Positions 1 to 7,846 are shown, numbered from the stretch's first letter. The stretch: DNA of 38,362 nt from Caulobacter hibisci (GCF_016135805.1 NZ_JADWOX010000030.1:1-38362), one strand, 5' to 3'. Made by a program: numbers and translations. Notes: generated from the letters alone by a model not told the origin.

Positions 1-203
1 GGCTGGGGCGTGGGCGCTCTCCTCCGCGGCTCCCCTACACCACCCCCCCCCCCGCCGGGGCCTTTTTGCCCCCGCGCCCGGGGGGGGGGGGCGCGCCCCC
101 CCCCCCCCCCCCCCCCCCGCGGCAGCGAAATCGGCCGATACCGCGGAAGCTGAAAACGGCCCCCTCCGGCCCTCCGGGCCACCTCCCCCAGAGGGGGAGG
201 ATT
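1..203. other. Low-complexity window edge without a gene
   Basis: This stretch holds runs of C and G (about 40-120), including one run of more than 20 C. Such runs are rare in finished bacterial genomes and look like a sequencing or assembly edge. No credible coding region is seen; the open frame across it runs antisense to the thioesterase gene. The last part (160-201) carries one copy of the dispersed palindromic element described separately. Confidence 0.6.
160..201 (-). repeat. Dispersed GAGGGGG palindromic element, single copy
   Basis: Read on the minus strand, this block has a CCTCCCC/GGGGAGG hairpin followed by GTGGCCC and a GGAGGG tail. This is the same architecture as the paired elements near 7.6, 12.7 and 15.7 kb. 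It lies directly downstream of the thioesterase gene, so it may also act as a transcript end. The partner copy, if any, would fall in the damaged window edge. Confidence 0.5.
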
Positions 204-1151
204 TCAGAGCCCCAGCCCCTCCACCGCCTCTTCGGCCAGCCGTTCCGCCGCCTTGGTCGAAATCCCCACCGCCTTGCGGGCGTCGAGGTCGAAGGTGATG
301 GCGCTGACGGTCGAGGTGGCCCAGGCCGCGCCGGTGGCTGGGTCGAGCAGCCAGTGGGCGCAGCGCAGGACGCGGCCGTCGGCGCCGACCAGGCCCGAGC
401 GCACCTCCAGCCGGTCGCCCAGGCGGGGCCAGGCCAGATAGACGATCCGGTATTCCAGCACCGCCCCGCCGACCCGCCCGGGCGCGGGCTCGGCCGCCTC
501 GGCGACGATGTCGCGCAAGGGGGCGATGAAGGCGCCGATGCCGTCGGAGACCCGGCCGATGAACTGCTCGGCCCGCATCCGTCCGAAGGCGTCGGTCTCG
601 CCGGTCGACAGGGCGCCCAGGCTGATGCGGGTCAGGCCCAGGGCCTCGGCGCGGGCCAGGCTGGCCTGCGAGACGGCCGGCGACAGGTCGACGCTGCGGG
701 CCCGGGCGCGCTCGGGTACCTCCACCGCCAGGGCCTTGGCCCGTTTACGGACGATCGACGGCCAGGGAAAGGCCTCGCCCTCGCGCGGAGTGACGTGGGC
801 CACCGTGGTCTGGAAGGTGGCGGCCAGCTCGCCCGTGGCCGAATGGACCAGCAGCTGAAGCAGCTTCGCCTCGGTCTCGCCGATCTCGATCACCCCGCCC
901 AGCATGTGCAGCGGCGCGCCGGCGTGGGCTTCCTTGAGGAACCGGATGTGGTGCTCGCGGACCACCAGGGTGGCGTTGGCGTGCGGGACGAAGGCGTGCG
1001 GCAGGCCCATCTCGGCCGCCAGCCCCGCCAAGCCCTCCATCGCCCGGACGACGTAGAAGCGCACGTTCATGTGCCCCATCTCGTCGCAGTCCCAGGTATT
1101 GACGCCGCCTCGCCAGATCTCGACGCCGGGCAAATCTGGGAAGAGGGTCAT
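204..1151 (-). CDS. Double-hotdog acyl-CoA thioesterase family protein
   Basis: The 315-residue protein looks like two hotdog folds in tandem. The first (about residues 10-140) opens with WDCDEMGHMNVRFYV, which matches the D-x-x-G-H-x-N-x-x-x-Y signature of 4-hydroxybenzoyl-CoA-type thioesterases. The second (about 175-300) carries the related TDAFGRMRAEQFIGRVSDG segment, with the His/Asn positions lost. Known relatives hydrolyse acyl-CoA or acyl-ACP in the cytoplasm; the substrate here cannot be read from sequence. The ATG at 1151 is kept because the hotdog core begins soon after it, although no strong ribosome binding site is visible. The gene is separated from zur by a long palindrome, so it is probably its own unit. 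Confidence 0.75.
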   Translation of the reverse strand: MTLFPDLPGVEIWRGGVNTWDCDEMGHMNVRFYVVRAMEGLAGLAAEMGLPHAFVPHANATLVVREHHIRFLKEAHAGAPLHMLGGVIEIGETEAKLLQLLVHSATGELAATFQTTVAHVTPREGEAFPWPSIVRKRAKALAVEVPERARARSVDLSPAVSQASLARAEALGLTRISLGALSTGETDAFGRMRAEQFIGRVSDGIGAFIAPLRDIVAEAAEPAPGRVGGAVLEYRIVYLAWPRLGDRLEVRSGLVGADGRVLRCAHWLLDPATGAAWATSTVSAITFDLDARKAVGISTKAAERLAEEAVEGLGL

Positions 1152-1229
1152 GCGGGCGTCCGTGATTTGAGCTTTGGGGGATCAAACCTGATCCGCGCGG
1201 GGTGCGCTACCCGCGATCACCCCTCCAGG

Positions 1230-1322
1230 AAGTCATCGCCCGCTTCATGCGGGCGACCCAAGCCGGGCCAGCCAGATCCTGACATGCGGCTTGGGTCGCC
1301 CGGACAAGCCGGGCGATGACTT
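1230..1322. repeat. Long imperfect palindrome, about 36-bp arms
   Basis: The arms 1230-1265 and 1287-1322 are near-perfect inverted copies: AAGTCATCGCCCG pairs with CGGGCGATGACTT, and GGGCGACCCAAGCCG pairs with CGGCTTGGGTCGCCC. Mismatches are confined to a short stretch inside the arms. About 21 bases separate the arms. It lies between zur and the thioesterase gene. It looks like a dispersed intergenic palindrome (REP/MITE-like) that could fold in RNA and separate the two transcripts; only one copy is in this window. Confidence 0.7.
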
Positions 1323-1363
1323 CTGTTGATTGAAGCTTGGAGTGAGAGGAAAGGGCCGCGCCC

Positions 1364-1846
1364 TTACTCCCGGCAGTCCTTGCACTTGCCGTGCGCCTCG
1401 ATCGTCACGCCGGTCAGGGCGTAGCCCGCCGCGGCGCCGGCCGCGATGATGTCGGCCGTGGCCGCTGGCTCGAACTCGCGGGTCGCGCCGCAGCAGTCGC
1501 AGATCAGGAAGGCGGCCGCATGGCCGTCGGCCTCGCGTCGGCAGGCGACGTAGGAATTGAGGCTCTCGATGCGATGGGCGAAGCCCTGTTTTTCCAGGAA
1601 CTCCAGGGCTCGATAGACGGTCGGCGGCTTGGCCGGCGGGCCGTCGACGGCGAAGCTGGAGATCAGGTCGTAGGCCTTCACCGGCGCGCCGGCTTCCAGC
1701 AGCAGCTCCAGCACCCGGCGGCGCGGCGCGGTCAGCCGCTGTTCGGCCGCGACGCAGCGGGCCTCGGCGGCCGCCAGCTCGTCGGCCAGGGCGGTCCCGG
1801 CGACGCCGTGAAGATGATGGTCGTGATCGCACGCGTGATGGGCCAT
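1364..1846 (-). CDS. zur: Fur-family zinc uptake regulator Zur
   Basis: The protein has 160 residues. It has the Fur-family winged helix (about 35-95, with RLTAPRRRVLELLLEAG and PPTVYRALEFLEKQGF) and a C-terminal dimer domain with two cysteine pairs, CDCC at 116-119 and CKDC at 155-158. Those pairs form the structural zinc site typical of Zur. The N-terminus is unusually rich in metal ligands (HHACDHDHHLHG, residues 3-14), which fits zinc rather than iron sensing. Known Zur proteins repress zinc importers when zinc is plentiful. No znuABC genes are in the window, so its targets are elsewhere. A Fur or PerR role is less likely because of the CxxC arrangement and the His-rich tail. Confidence 0.85.
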   Translation of the reverse strand: MAHHACDHDHHLHGVAGTALADELAAAEARCVAAEQRLTAPRRRVLELLLEAGAPVKAYDLISSFAVDGPPAKPPTVYRALEFLEKQGFAHRIESLNSYVACRREADGHAAAFLICDCCGATREFEPAATADIIAAGAAAGYALTGVTIEAHGKCKDCRE

Positions 1847-1895
1847 GGCCTATCAGGTAAAGGCGGGCAGGGGCCCGTGCAAGGGCGGTGCGGCG

Positions 1896-2075
1896 TCAGG
1901 GCTTCCGCTTGAACGTATCGCCCACCTCGGCGGCGCTCGGCCCGTCCGGCCCGGCCTTTTCGCGGGACTTCCCGCCGGTCTTCTCGACCGCCTTGGCGTC
2001 GCCCAGGGCGGTGAAGTCGCCTAGGGCTTCGGCCTCGTTGTCCTTGCGGCCGTCGCTGTTGGGTTGGTCGCCCAT
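1896..2075 (-). CDS. Small hydrophilic protein of unknown function (59 aa)
   Basis: This small gene is not recognised. The ATG at 2075 is chosen over an upstream in-frame start at 2168 because GAGGAG lies seven bases before it and because the longer form would run through the terminator of the next gene upstream. The product is rich in Gly, Asp, Lys and Glu, has no hydrophobic segment, and is probably disordered. It contains a short internal duplication (ALGDFTALGDAK). It lies between zur and the deoxyhypusine synthase-like gene on the same strand, with its own ribosome binding site. Confidence 0.55.
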   Translation of the reverse strand: MGDQPNSDGRKDNEAEALGDFTALGDAKAVEKTGGKSREKAGPDGPSAAEVGDTFKRKP

Positions 2076-2123
2076 GCTGGTCTCCTCTTCGAAAGGACAA
2101 CCGCGCGCGCTCCTGCCTGTTCC

Positions 2124-2157
2124 AAAGAAAAAGCCCCCGGAGCAGCGCTCCGAGGGC
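2124..2157 (-). terminator. Rho-independent terminator after the DHS-like gene
   Basis: Read on the minus strand, an 11-bp GC-rich stem (arms 2147-2157 and 2133-2143, one G-U pair, three-base loop AGC on the plus strand) is followed by TTTTTCTTT at 2132-2124. It sits 27 bases past the stop codon of the deoxyhypusine synthase-like gene and before the 59-residue gene. Confidence 0.9.
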
Positions 2158-2183
2158 CTCGTTCTCACGTCAGACCGAACGGC

Positions 2184-3233
2184 TTACTTGCCGAACAGCT
2201 TGTTCCAGCGCGGCTTCTCGCGGCCCTTCCAGGCTTCGCGGTGATAGGCGTCGCTGGCGATCAGCGGCACCACGGTGGTGGCTTCGGCGAAGACCATCTG
2301 TTCGTAGGTGGTCGAGACCTTGCCCCACGAGGCGGCTTCCTTGAGGGTCGAGGACGAGCAGGCGCCGTCGCGCACGTCGGCCACGGTGATTTGGATGGCG
2401 TACTTGTGCATGTCGGCCTCGACGCCGAGGATCTCGGCGCAGACGACGGTGTCCTGGGCGAAGTTCTTCGGAACGCCGCCGCCGACCATGAACAGGCCCG
2501 TGGTGCCGGCCGCGATCTTGACGTCGGTCAGTTCACGGAAGTCGGCCACGGCGTCGATCATCAGGTAGGGCGCCTTCTCGGCGATCTTTTCCTTCTGGTG
2601 CTTGACCAGGCCGAAGCCCGCCGAGCTGTCGACGAAGGCCGGGCAGAAGATCGGAACGCCTTCTTCGTAGGCGGTCTGGATCAGGCTGCCTTCCTTCTTG
2701 GCGTTGCCTTCCGACAGCCACTTGCCCATCTCCCAGATGAACTCGCGCGAGGAATAGCCGCGCGGCTCCAGGCGATTGCAGATCTCCAGGATCGTGTGGT
2801 CGCAGGCCTGCAGTTCTTCTTCGTCGATATAGGTGTCGTAGATGCGGTCGATGTAGTTGTCGCGCAGCACGTTGTCGTCGACCGGGCCGGCGGCCTGGTA
2901 GTGCTTGAAGCCGAGGGCTTCGAAGAAGTCCATGTCGACGATGCTGGCGCCGGTGGCGACCACGGCGTCGATCATGCCGTTCTTCACCATGTCGCGGTAG
3001 ACGTGCATGCAGCCGCCGGCCGAGGTCGAACCGGCCAGGATCAGCCAGGTCGAGCAGCCCTTGTCGGCCAGGGCCATGTTGAAGATGTCGGCGGCGCGGG
3101 CGGTGTCGCGCGAGCTGAACGACATCTTGCGCATGGAGTCGATGATCGGGCGGGCGTCGAACGAGCTGATGTCGACGTGCTCGACCACGTTCTGGAGGAG
3201 CTCGGCCTTGGTGTTCGGAACGGGAGCGTTCAT
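2184..3233 (-). CDS. Deoxyhypusine synthase-like enzyme, probably homospermidine-type
   Basis: The 349-residue protein matches the deoxyhypusine synthase family over its whole length. Conserved pieces include the NAD-site segment LAGSTSAGG (about 67-75), a GGGVPKN motif, and EAASWGK, where Lys305 aligns with the lysine of eukaryotic DHS that forms the covalent aminobutyl intermediate. The KHH motif of eukaryotic DHS reads KNF here. Bacteria lack the hypusine protein eIF5A, so the likely role is making a free polyamine such as homospermidine from putrescine; this is inference. The ATG at 3233 is preferred (AGGGAA nine bases upstream) over an in-frame TTG at 3275. The neighbouring amino acid decarboxylase, transcribed from the same strand upstream, would supply the diamine. 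Confidence 0.8.
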   Translation of the reverse strand: MNAPVPNTKAELLQNVVEHVDISSFDARPIIDSMRKMSFSSRDTARAADIFNMALADKGCSTWLILAGSTSAGGCMHVYRDMVKNGMIDAVVATGASIVDMDFFEALGFKHYQAAGPVDDNVLRDNYIDRIYDTYIDEEELQACDHTILEICNRLEPRGYSSREFIWEMGKWLSEGNAKKEGSLIQTAYEEGVPIFCPAFVDSSAGFGLVKHQKEKIAEKAPYLMIDAVADFRELTDVKIAAGTTGLFMVGGGVPKNFAQDTVVCAEILGVEADMHKYAIQITVADVRDGACSSSTLKEAASWGKVSTTYEQMVFAEATTVVPLIASDAYHREAWKGREKPRWNKLFGK

Positions 3234-3311
3234 CGCTTCGGTTTCCCTGACTTTGGACGCCCGTCGTTGGAACAAGCTCTTCGCCGGGACGGAGCGACCG
3301 GCGGGAGCGAA

Positions 3312-3347
3312 AAATGCGGCTACGCCCGACGTCTGTAACGTCGGGCG
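3312..3347 (-). terminator. Possible terminator hairpin after the decarboxylase gene
   Basis: A perfect 10-bp inverted repeat (CGCCCGACGT at 3323-3332 and ACGTCGGGCG at 3338-3347, five-base loop) lies between the decarboxylase and the DHS-like gene. On the minus strand it is followed seven bases later by TTTTT (3311-3315 region). The displaced T-run makes it a weaker terminator candidate. It may attenuate rather than end transcription into the DHS-like gene. Confidence 0.5.
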
Positions 3348-3395
3348 CGGCGCGCGGTTTAACTCAGAACTGACTTAGTGGCGAACCACGTCGGT

Positions 3396-4655
3396 TTAGC
3401 GACGGCGCTTGCGTTTGCCGGCCGCGCCCTTCGGACGCGAGAAGCGAACGACCTTGCGCTCTTCGTTCTCCTGGCGGACCGCCGGGATCGAGCGCTTGGC
3501 CAGGCCGTACATTGAGGCCATCGGGGCGTCCTGCACTTCCACGGTGTCGGTTTCGCCGAAGCCGTTGAAGCGGGTCGACATCGCCACGCCGTAGGCGCCG
3601 AGCATGCCGATCTCGATGTAGTCGCCCTCGTCGACGCTTTCCGGCAGCCAGAACGGCCCCGGCATGTGATCGACGCTGTCGCAGGTCGGGCCGTAGAACC
3701 GGAAGGGCTTGAGGCCCTCTTCCACGACTTCGCCGTTCTTGCGGTACAGCTTCACCGGGAAGGGCCACTTCATGTGCGCCGCGTCGAACAGCGAGCCGTA
3801 CGACCCGTCGTTCAGATAGAGCGCGTCGCCCTTCTTCAGCTCGACCTTGACCAGCAGCGACGAAGCCTCGGCGCACAGGGCGCGGCCCGGCTCGCACCAC
3901 AGCTGCGTGCTCTCGTGCACCATCATCTCGGCGAAGCCGCGGTCGATGGCGGCCAGATATTCCGACAGATCCGGCGGGACCATGCCCGGATAGATCGACG
4001 GGAAGCCGCCGCCCACGTCGACGACGTCGGCCAGCACGCCAGCGCGCACCAGCGCGCGGGAAGCCTGGGCCATCGCCGCCTGGTAGGCGGTGGGGCGCAT
4101 GCACTGGCTGCCGACGTGGAAGGACACGCCCATCAGGTCCTGCGTCGCGCGGCGGGCCGCCAGCAGCAGGGCCGGGGCGGCGTGCAGGTCGACGCCGAAC
4201 TTGCCCGACAGCGAATAGGCCGCGCCCTCGGCCTGCACGCCCATGCGGACGATCAGGTTGAGATCCTTGGCCTGGCCGGTCGAGTCGAGGATCTTGGCCA
4301 GCTCCTCGTGCGTGTCGAACGAGAAGGTGCGCACCCCGTGGTCGAAATAGGCGGCCGAGATGGCGCGCCGGCTCTTGACCGGGTGCATGAAGGCCATGCG
4401 CGAGCCAGGGGCGTGTTCAGCCACCAGCTCGATCTCGGCCACGGAAGCGACGTCGAACGATCGCACGCCGGCCGTAACCAGCTCGCGGATCACCCACGGG
4501 GAAGGGTTCGCCTTCACCGCGTAGAAAACATCGCCTTTGAATTCAGACTGGAACCAGCGCGCCGCTACCGACACCGCGTCCGGTCGCACGAGTGCGACAG
4601 GACGTTCCGGTGACCGCTCGCGGACCAGGTCCAGGGGCGTGTGGTACGTGGACAA
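3396..4655 (-). CDS. PLP-dependent ornithine/lysine-type decarboxylase (alanine racemase fold)
   Basis: This protein of 419 residues belongs to the ornithine/diaminopimelate/arginine decarboxylase family. Visible landmarks are the PLP lysine Lys48 (FYAVKAN), His180 (SFHVGSQ), the phosphate-binding DVGGGFP (213-219), EPGR (255-258), the active-site Cys325-Asp326 (GPTCDSVD) and Tyr355 in GAYG. The GPTCDS context favours ornithine or lysine over diaminopimelate. The start is a TTG at 4655, with AGGGGG nine bases upstream; the much longer open frame beyond it is antisense to phnC and is not coding. The last residues form a very basic tail (GKRKRRR), uncommon in the family. Product putrescine or cadaverine would feed the adjacent DHS-like enzyme. 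Confidence 0.85.
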   Translation of the reverse strand: MSTYHTPLDLVRERSPERPVALVRPDAVSVAARWFQSEFKGDVFYAVKANPSPWVIRELVTAGVRSFDVASVAEIELVAEHAPGSRMAFMHPVKSRRAISAAYFDHGVRTFSFDTHEELAKILDSTGQAKDLNLIVRMGVQAEGAAYSLSGKFGVDLHAAPALLLAARRATQDLMGVSFHVGSQCMRPTAYQAAMAQASRALVRAGVLADVVDVGGGFPSIYPGMVPPDLSEYLAAIDRGFAEMMVHESTQLWCEPGRALCAEASSLLVKVELKKGDALYLNDGSYGSLFDAAHMKWPFPVKLYRKNGEVVEEGLKPFRFYGPTCDSVDHMPGPFWLPESVDEGDYIEIGMLGAYGVAMSTRFNGFGETDTVEVQDAPMASMYGLAKRSIPAVRQENEERKVVRFSRPKGAAGKRKRRR

Positions 4656-4816
4656 TGCACGTAACCCCCTGTTGGAAGTTAAACCCAGGCCGGCGTTAGC
4701 AGCGCTTTTAGAGGACTTCGGGTCCGCCGGAGCCGTGCGAGATAGGGGCAATAGGCGGGGATGTAAAGTCCCTTTTGAACCGACGCTTCCGGGGCGAATT
4801 GATCCACGGCATGTCA

Positions 4817-4858
4817 CAAATCCGTTGCGCGGCGCACGCAAAGCAGGGAACGGATTTG
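4817..4858. promoter_or_regulatory. Inverted repeat upstream of phnC
   Basis: CAAATCCGTT (4817-4826) and AACGGATTTG (4849-4858) are perfect 10-bp inverted copies 22 bases apart, ending 37 bases before the phnC start in the divergent decarboxylase/phnC intergenic region. A weak Pho-like half-site (ATGTCAC, 4811-4817) abuts the left arm. It could be a looped or split operator, or a 5' leader hairpin. Confidence 0.45.
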
Positions 4859-4895
4859 CCCGCATCGGAAACCACGTTAAGGATTCGTCCCGACC

Positions 4896-5690
4896 ATGAC
4901 GTCGGACCCAGTGCTCTCGATCCGTTCCGTCTCCAAGACCTTCGGGTCGCGGAAGGCCCTGAACGCTGTTTCGCTCGACGTGGCGCGAGGCGAGATGATC
5001 GCGCTCATCGGTCCGTCTGGCTCCGGAAAATCCACCCTGCTGCGCTCGATCGACGGTCTTCAGACCATTGATGAGGGAGACGGCGTCATCACCGCCTTCG
5101 GCGGGCCGGTGCAGGCCAAGGGCAGGGTCGAGGATCAGGTGCGCAAGGCGCGCATCCGCATCGGCTTCATCGCCCAGCAGTTCAACCTGGTCGGCCGGCT
5201 GTCGCTGTTCAGCAACGTCGCCTTGGGCTCGCTGGGCCGCATCCCGCTGGTCCGCGGCCTGCTGGGCGCCTGGCCCAGGGAGACCCGCGAGGCGGCCATG
5301 GCGGCCCTGCACCGCGTCGGCATCTCCGACTATGCCGGACAGCGCGCCAACACGCTTTCGGGCGGCCAGCAGCAGCGCGGCGCCATCGCCCGCGCCCTGG
5401 TCCAGAAGGCCAAGATCATCCTCGCCGACGAACCGGTCGCCTCGCTCGACCCGGTCTCGGCGCGCAAGGTCATGGAGATCCTCCGTGACCTGAACGCCAG
5501 CGACGGCCTGACCGTCATCGTCACCCTGCACCAGGTAGACTACGCCCTGCGCTACTGCGACCGGGTCGTGGCCCTGAAGGCGGGGCAGAAGGTCTATGAC
5601 GGTCCGGCCGACGCGCTGGACCGTGACAAGCTCATCGACATCTACGGCCCGGAATTCGAGGACGTGTTCTGGGAAGGAGCCCCGCAATGA
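4896..5690 (+). CDS. phnC: Phosphonate-type ABC transporter ATPase PhnC
   Basis: The 264-residue ATPase has Walker A GPSGSGKST (39-47), a Q-loop FIAQQFNLV (92-100), the ABC signature LSGGQ (154-158), Walker B IILADEP (174-180) and the switch histidine His212. It would energise import of a phosphorus oxyanion or phosphonate with PhnD and PhnE. The FNLVGRLSLFSNVALGSLGR stretch is typical of PhnC. Its stop overlaps the phnD start by four bases (ATGA), so the genes are translationally coupled. No C-P lyase or phosphonatase gene follows, so phosphonate, phosphite or even phosphate remain possible substrates. Confidence 0.9.
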   Translation: MTSDPVLSIRSVSKTFGSRKALNAVSLDVARGEMIALIGPSGSGKSTLLRSIDGLQTIDEGDGVITAFGGPVQAKGRVEDQVRKARIRIGFIAQQFNLVGRLSLFSNVALGSLGRIPLVRGLLGAWPRETREAAMAALHRVGISDYAGQRANTLSGGQQQRGAIARALVQKAKIILADEPVASLDPVSARKVMEILRDLNASDGLTVIVTLHQVDYALRYCDRVVALKAGQKVYDGPADALDRDKLIDIYGPEFEDVFWEGAPQ

Positions 5691-6694
5691 TCCGCCGCAG
5701 CCTGATCGCTGGCCTTACGCTCTCCGCGCTGGCCCTGGCCGCCTGCTCGGGGCCGTCCGAGGCCCCCAAGGCGACCGACACGGTGACCTTCTCGATCCTG
5801 TCGACCGAGTCCGCCCAGAACATGGAAAGCTACTGGGGTCCGATCCTGGCCGACATGGAGAAGCAGACCGGCCTCAAGGTGAAGCCGTTCTTCTCGTCCA
5901 ACTATTCGTCGCTGATCGTGGCCATGGGCGCCAAGCAGACCGACCTGGGCTGGTTCTCCAACCAGTCGGGCCTGGAGGCGGTGCGCCGCTCGAACGGCGA
6001 GGTCTTCGCCCGCACCTTCGATCCGTCGGGCGTCGACGGCTACAAGTCGGTGATCATCGTGCCCAAGGACAGCAAGCTGACCCTCGAGGCGCTGCTGAAG
6101 TGCGACAAGTCGCTGAACTTCGGCATCGGCGACAAGAAGTCGACCTCCGGCACCCTGGCCCCGATGACCTACGTGTTCATTCCGGCCGGCAAGAAGCCCG
6201 AGACCTGCTTCAAGACCGTGCTGACCGGCAACCACCAGGCCAACCTGTTCGCCGTGGCCAACGGCAAGCTCGACGCGGCCACCAACAACACCACCAGCCT
6301 GCGCCTCAACGCCGAGCGCAAGGACGGCCAGGCCGAGAAGGTCAAGGTGATCTGGGAATCGCCGACCCTGCCCGAGGATCCGATCGTCTGGCGCAAGGAC
6401 CTCGACCCGGTCGTGAAGGAAAAGCTGCGCCAGTTCTTCCTGACCTACGCCCAGGGCGACACGCCCGAGGCCCAGAAGCAGCGCGACAACCTCAAGCGCC
6501 TGTCGATCGGCGGCTTCAAGCCGGCCGACGACACCCACCTGCTGACCGTCCGCGAGATGGAGGCGCTGGAGACCCTGGGCCTGGCCAAGGAAGGCGGCGA
6601 CAAGGCCAAGGTGGCGGCGGCCGAGAAGGCCCTGGCCGACATCCGCGCCCAGCGCCTGGCCGCCGAGGCCAAGGCCGGCCTGCCGGCCGGCTGA
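5687..6694 (+). CDS. phnD: Phosphonate/phosphite-type substrate-binding lipoprotein PhnD
   Basis: The 335-residue protein starts with a lipoprotein signal, SALALAAC, with Cys20 as the predicted lipid-modified residue. The body matches the PhnD family: FSILSTESAQNMESYWGP, then FSSNYSSLIVAMGAKQTDLGWF, and the GIGDKKSTSGTL segment with Ser/Thr residues that in known PhnD proteins contact the phosphonate group. It would capture substrate in the periplasm while anchored to a membrane. It overlaps phnC by four bases and phnE by one base. Confidence 0.88.
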   Translation: MIRRSLIAGLTLSALALAACSGPSEAPKATDTVTFSILSTESAQNMESYWGPILADMEKQTGLKVKPFFSSNYSSLIVAMGAKQTDLGWFSNQSGLEAVRRSNGEVFARTFDPSGVDGYKSVIIVPKDSKLTLEALLKCDKSLNFGIGDKKSTSGTLAPMTYVFIPAGKKPETCFKTVLTGNHQANLFAVANGKLDAATNNTTSLRLNAERKDGQAEKVKVIWESPTLPEDPIVWRKDLDPVVKEKLRQFFLTYAQGDTPEAQKQRDNLKRLSIGGFKPADDTHLLTVREMEALETLGLAKEGGDKAKVAAAEKALADIRAQRLAAEAKAGLPAG

Positions 6695-7512
6695 TGACCG
6701 ACGCCGCGATCCCGGCTCCGCCCAAGCGCTCGACCTCGGCGCTGGCTTTCGACGCCCTGCTGTGGGGCGGCATCGCCGTGCTGCTGATCGTCAGCTTCAA
6801 GCCGGCCGAGATCGACAAGTTCCCCGAACTGTTCAGCGGCTCCAGCCGCATGCAGGAGTTCGCCCGCGGCTTCTTCTCGGCCTTCATCGACCCGCAGCTG
6901 TTCATGTCGATGAGCTGGGGCCTGTTCGTCGCCAAGATGTGGGAGACGATCCAGATGGCGCTGTGGGGCACGGTCCTCGCGGTGCTGGTGGCCATCCCGC
7001 TGGGCATCCTCGGCGCGCGCAACATCACGCCCTGGTGGATCCAGCAGCCGGTGCGCCGCCTGCTCGACCTGATCCGCTCGATCCCCGACCTGGTGGTGGC
7101 GCTGATCTTCATCACCGCCGTGGGCCTGGGGCCGTTCGCCGGCGTCATGGCGATCATGTTCAACACCGGCGGCGTGCTAGCCAAGCTGTTCGCCGAAGCC
7201 GTCGAGTCGATCGACAAGGGTCCCGTCGAGGGCGTACGCGCCACCGGCGCCGTCAAGCTGCAGGAGATCGTCTGGGGCGTGATCCCGCAGGTCGCGCCGC
7301 TGTGGACCAGCTACGCCCTCTACCGCTTCGAAAGCAGCGCCCGCGCCGCCACCGTGCTGGGCCTGATCGGCGCCGGCGGCATTGGCGCCATCCTCATCGA
7401 CTCGATCAACGCCTTCCAGTTCGACCAGACCGGCTGCATCGTGCTGGTCATCGTCGTGGCGGTGTCGATGATCGACCTGTTGTCCCAGGCCATCCGCTCG
7501 CGGCTGCTTTAG
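6694..7512 (+). CDS. phnE: Phosphonate-type ABC transporter permease PhnE
   Basis: The start ATG shares its A with the phnD stop (TGATG), giving a 272-residue permease. A hydrophobic segment lies at about 17-36, followed by a binding-protein-dependent transport domain with further membrane helices and the ATPase-contact loop VEGVRATGAVKLQEIVWGVI. The C-terminal helix and LSQAIRSRLL tail are standard for PhnE. It would form the channel as a dimer with two PhnC subunits. It is the last gene of the phnCDE operon; an element with a short palindrome and T-run follows at 7539-7561. Confidence 0.88.
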   Translation: MTDAAIPAPPKRSTSALAFDALLWGGIAVLLIVSFKPAEIDKFPELFSGSSRMQEFARGFFSAFIDPQLFMSMSWGLFVAKMWETIQMALWGTVLAVLVAIPLGILGARNITPWWIQQPVRRLLDLIRSIPDLVVALIFITAVGLGPFAGVMAIMFNTGGVLAKLFAEAVESIDKGPVEGVRATGAVKLQEIVWGVIPQVAPLWTSYALYRFESSARAATVLGLIGAGGIGAILIDSINAFQFDQTGCIVLVIVVAVSMIDLLSQAIRSRLL

Positions 7513-7537
7513 GGTCCGGCCTACCACCCCGTCCGTA

Positions 7538-7600
7538 TTCCCTCTCTTTTTGAGAGAGGGAGGAGCCCATGGCGAAGCCATGGGAGGGTGAGAGGTAACA
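7538..7600 (+). repeat. Dispersed palindromic element, left copy of pair 1
   Basis: It opens with a perfect 9-bp hairpin (TCCCTCTCT 7539-7547, AGAGAGGGA 7553-7561), then a CCATGGCGAAGCCATGG palindrome, and ends in GGGAGGGTGAGAGG. It follows phnE by 25 bases and may end the phn transcript. Confidence 0.65.
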
Positions 7601-7674
7601 AACTCCCCGAATGAAGCGCGGTGTTTCCAGCATCGTGCGGTTGGCCGACATCTCGGATCTGCCGCCGACGGTGA

Positions 7675-7735
7675 AACCCCCTCACCCTCCCACCGCTACG
7701 CGGCGGGACCCTCCCTCTCCCTATGGAAGAGGGCG
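7675..7735 (-). repeat. Dispersed palindromic element, right copy of pair 1
   Basis: Read on the minus strand it has the same order as the left copy: a CCCTCTTCC/GGGAGAGGG arm, GGGTCCCGCCGCGTAGCGG and a GGGAGGGTGAGGGGG tail. It is inverted relative to 7538-7600, so the pair can fold together into one long structure. Confidence 0.6.
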
Positions 7736-7846
7736 GGAGGTCGATCGCGCCAGATGGCGCCGCAGATGTCCTTTCCCCACCGTACGCGGACAATTTCGGT
7801 CCGCCCCCTGTGGCCCTCATGACACAGATTAACCCCTTGAAAACAT

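Noticed and set aside
1..120. Poly-C and poly-G tracts as a regulatory or phase-variable element
   Set aside because: The tracts are at the very edge of the window, of several different lengths and not inside a gene, so sequencing or assembly error is more likely.
2076..2168. Longer start for the 59-residue protein
   Set aside because: It would place coding sequence over a strong terminator; the ATG at 2075 has GAGGAG upstream.
3234..3275. In-frame TTG start adding 14 residues to the DHS-like protein
   Set aside because: No ribosome binding site precedes it, while the ATG at 3233 has AGGGAA at a good distance.
4656..5687. Upstream extension of the decarboxylase open frame to 763 residues
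   Set aside because: It runs antisense through phnC, which has all ABC ATPase motifs. The TTG at 4655 with its own ribosome binding site gives the normal family length.
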